From: Tridacna crocea
Lineage: Eukaryota; Mollusca; Bivalvia; Cardiida; Cardiidae
Direction: 5' to 3'
Assembly: GCA_943736015.1 (NCBI GenBank)
Contig: OX031058.1
Coordinates: 15,835,001-15,899,000 of the forward strand
DNA length: 64,000 bases
The notes below the pieces were generated by a model that saw only the letters and a list, made by a program, of their open reading frames with translations, was not told the origin of the DNA and searched no databases. Every line of letters starts with the position of its first letter. The first letter of the stretch is position 1. Made by a program: the position numbers and the translations under genes. This document shows, piece after piece, positions 62,345 to 64,000 of this stretch.

Positions 62345-62560
62345 TGTGTGACTGGAGACCACACCTTCATGCATGGCTTTGTCCCCATTTAAATACAAAA
62401 CCTAACTACTGCGTTGGAGAGATATCTCTTCAGCCTAGTGGTTAATGTATTGGCCTTTCATCCGGGCGTTCTAGGGTTCGAATGAATTCTGCTCGGCCCC
62501 TGTATTTCTGGCATGCATTTGTCCACTTGTCTCTGAGTTACGGACTTCGTTCCTGCTGCA
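62345..62560 (+). mobile_element. tRNA-derived SINE, copy 2
   Basis: GTGACTGGAGACCACACC, CCTAACTACTGCGTTGGAGA, A box CAGCCTAGTGGTTAATG, B box GGGTTCGAAT (62474-62483). Same layout as 60734, different mutations. Confidence 0.78.
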
Positions 62561-62574
62561 TTAATTAAATGTAA

Positions 62575-62738
62575 CATTAAAGCCCAAAATATACAACTAA
62601 ATAGTGTTATTCAAATTATTTTTCGGAGAATTATCTCTTTATCGGACAGTGTAGATCCAAGATCAAATTGCACGTTCTGTGCTTTTTGATCTTGATCTCT
62701 ACACTGCCAGCAAATTGTCGGTGAGTATCAGTTAAGGG
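62575..62738 (+). mobile_element. C-family element
   Basis: Head TTAAAGCCCAAAATATAC, TCTCTTTATCGGACAGTGTA, hairpin with paired change (AAGATCAAATTGCACG and GCTTTTTGATCTTGATC), tail GCAAATTGTCGGTGAG. Confidence 0.82.
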
Positions 62739-62884
62739 AACAGGCAACACCGCTTTCTAACGCCATTTCATACACACCTTCGGGAGACAACAGGTTTGAT
62801 ATATGCCAGGCGACAATATTTAAAACACTTCCATATCGAACTCTTTTCAAACTATACTATACATGTATAATGATATGATTTGCC

Positions 62885-63020
62885 TTCTAAGCCCAGGAAA
62901 CATTGTGGGAAAAAGAAGAAAATAGTGGTAACCATCATTTTCTCCCTTTTCCCTCAAAGTTTTCTATGGCCTTCCTCCTCGAAGCCGTTAAAAGCTAGAA
63001 TTGTGTGCTAAAGATTCAAC
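62885..63020 (-). mobile_element. A-family core remnant
   Basis: AGGAAACATTGTGGGAAAAA, ATAGTGGTAACCATCATTTT (tip arms ATAGTGG and CCATCAT), TAGAATTGTGTGCTAAAG at the right; ends lost. Confidence 0.7.
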
Positions 63021-63060
63021 AGTTTTATATGACACAAAAATGACGCTGATGATATGATTT

Positions 63061-63323
63061 GACTTGCAACACGCCAAAAGGAACATTCGGACATTTGGCT
63101 TAAGTGTCATCTTGGATCAGCCTGCGCATTGTGTGCAGACATATCCAAGACGGCAATCTACAACTACATTGGATAGTGTGCTACCGAAAACTTCCGCAAA
63201 ACAAAAAGTTACATAAAAACGGAAAGTGTCGTTTCGGATCAGCCTGCGCGGACTGCGCAGGCTGATCCGAAACGACACCTTACGTAAATATCCGAATGCC
63301 CCTTTTCGTGTACTGCAAGCCAT
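63061..63323. mobile_element. B-family double-hairpin MITE
   Basis: GACTTGCAACACGCCAAAAG to CCCCTTTTCGTGTACTGCAA. The second hairpin TTTCGGATCAGCCTGCGCGG and complement is perfect; the first is worn. Confidence 0.9.
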
Positions 63324-63475
63324 TTACTATGACACATGTACCACATGCAGGCTCTTGAATGCAAATTTTAAGGAACATTAGGACGGTACATATTCCTTGA
63401 AATTGCTCCACTTTGATGGCTGTTCTTGATTCATGATACACATGTGAGAGAGGACAAATCCGACTTAATTGACGT

Positions 63476-63497
63476 GGGGGGGGGGGGGGGGGGGGGG
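63476..63497. repeat. Run of 22 G
   Basis: Uninterrupted G tract after GACGT, the same length as the tract at 30532-30553. Confidence 0.9.
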
Positions 63498-63567
63498 CAT
63501 TTGTTTCGGTATATATCAACTTTTTGATACTTCTCCCTTCTGAAAGAAGATTCGTTTAACCTTTTTA

Positions 63568-64000
63568 TTAGCTCACCTGAGCAAAAGGTGCTCAAGGGGA
63601 GCTTTTAAGATCACCCTGTGTCCGTCGTCCGTCGTCCGTCAAGAATTATTTAAACATCAACTCCTCCTAAACCGATAGGCCAATTTGGACCAAACTTTGC
63701 TAGAATGTTCCTCGGGAGGTCCTCTTTAAAATTTGTTCACAGAATTTGATTCCGTCAAAAACTCAACCAAATAGAATTTTTTAGCAAATTCTTTAAAAAT
63801 TTTCTCTGAAAACGCTGGCCAGATTTTACAAAAATTTCACAGAGATGTTCCTTGGATGACCCTTTTCAAAAAGTGTTCGCGAAATTTAGATCCGTCAAGA
63901 AACATGGCTCTGGTGAATGGGGGCTACTTGCACTATAAAGAAATGAAGAAATTCTTAAAAATTCTTCTTCTCTGAAACGGCTGGTCAGATTTTGAAATGA
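63568..64000 (+). mobile_element. G element, second copy (cut by window end)
   Basis: TTAGCTCACCTGAGCAAAAG, GTGCTCAAGGGGAGCTTTTA, CCGTCGTCCGTCGTCCGTCA, then the same body as 36711 up to the first full 166-bp unit, where the window ends. Confidence 0.88.

Overview
The window looks like nuclear DNA of an animal, most likely a bivalve mollusc. It is AT-rich and has no open reading frame above about 200 codons; the longest, 196 codons at 19804-20394, is mostly a transposon palindrome. It is crowded with short non-autonomous DNA transposons (MITEs) and also holds tRNA-derived SINEs, a decayed mariner and microsatellites. The GCTCACCTGAGC element and the paired GCCTGCGCAG hairpins are of a kind I associate with bivalve genomes (possibly dreissenid). 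That is recollection, not a search result, and the species cannot be fixed here. Nothing bacterial (operons, ribosome binding sites, CRISPR) is present.

Layout. 0.1-3.5 kb: a mariner-like element with TA target duplication and a broken transposase, split by about 2.3 kb of foreign sequence. 3.5-9.9 kb: first MITEs, an element with TA ends carrying a TATA box, and a non-repetitive, GC-richer stretch at 5.5-7.8 kb. 10.0-11.45 kb: a repeat-free island with the most gene-like signals in the left part: start codon, strong splice donor, acceptor, 3'UTR-like tract with two Pumilio-type motifs and poly(A) signals. 11.5-48 kb: dense MITEs, with about thirty copies of a roughly 229-bp palindromic family (A) that starts and ends in TTAA, about seven 260-bp double-hairpin elements (B), about eighteen copies of a hairpin element around AAGATCAGACTGCAC (C), four or five copies of a bipartite element (E), two alternating-palindrome elements (F), and a 1.6-kb element (G) with internal 166-bp tandem repeats. 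48-52.4 kb: diverged tandem repeats, B and D copies, a SINE. 52.4-60.2 kb: a striking MITE-poor block of nearly 8 kb with a candidate terminal exon and a candidate promoter, which is the best place to look for a host gene. 60.2-64 kb: tRNA SINE pair, C and B copies and the start of a second G element, cut by the window edge.

No host gene can be named with confidence. Most short ORFs are palindromic MITE arms read in one frame or another; one 66-codon ORF recurs only because it is the A element. The strongest observations are the mariner relic, the TTAA family with sequential nested insertions (H and A inside A), the 9-bp duplication around the CATCTTCGCGAG element, a perfect 164-bp tandem duplication, the F palindromes, and the MITE-poor block. 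All family names are local labels. All repeat calls rest on comparing copies within this window and on visible termini; no database was searched.
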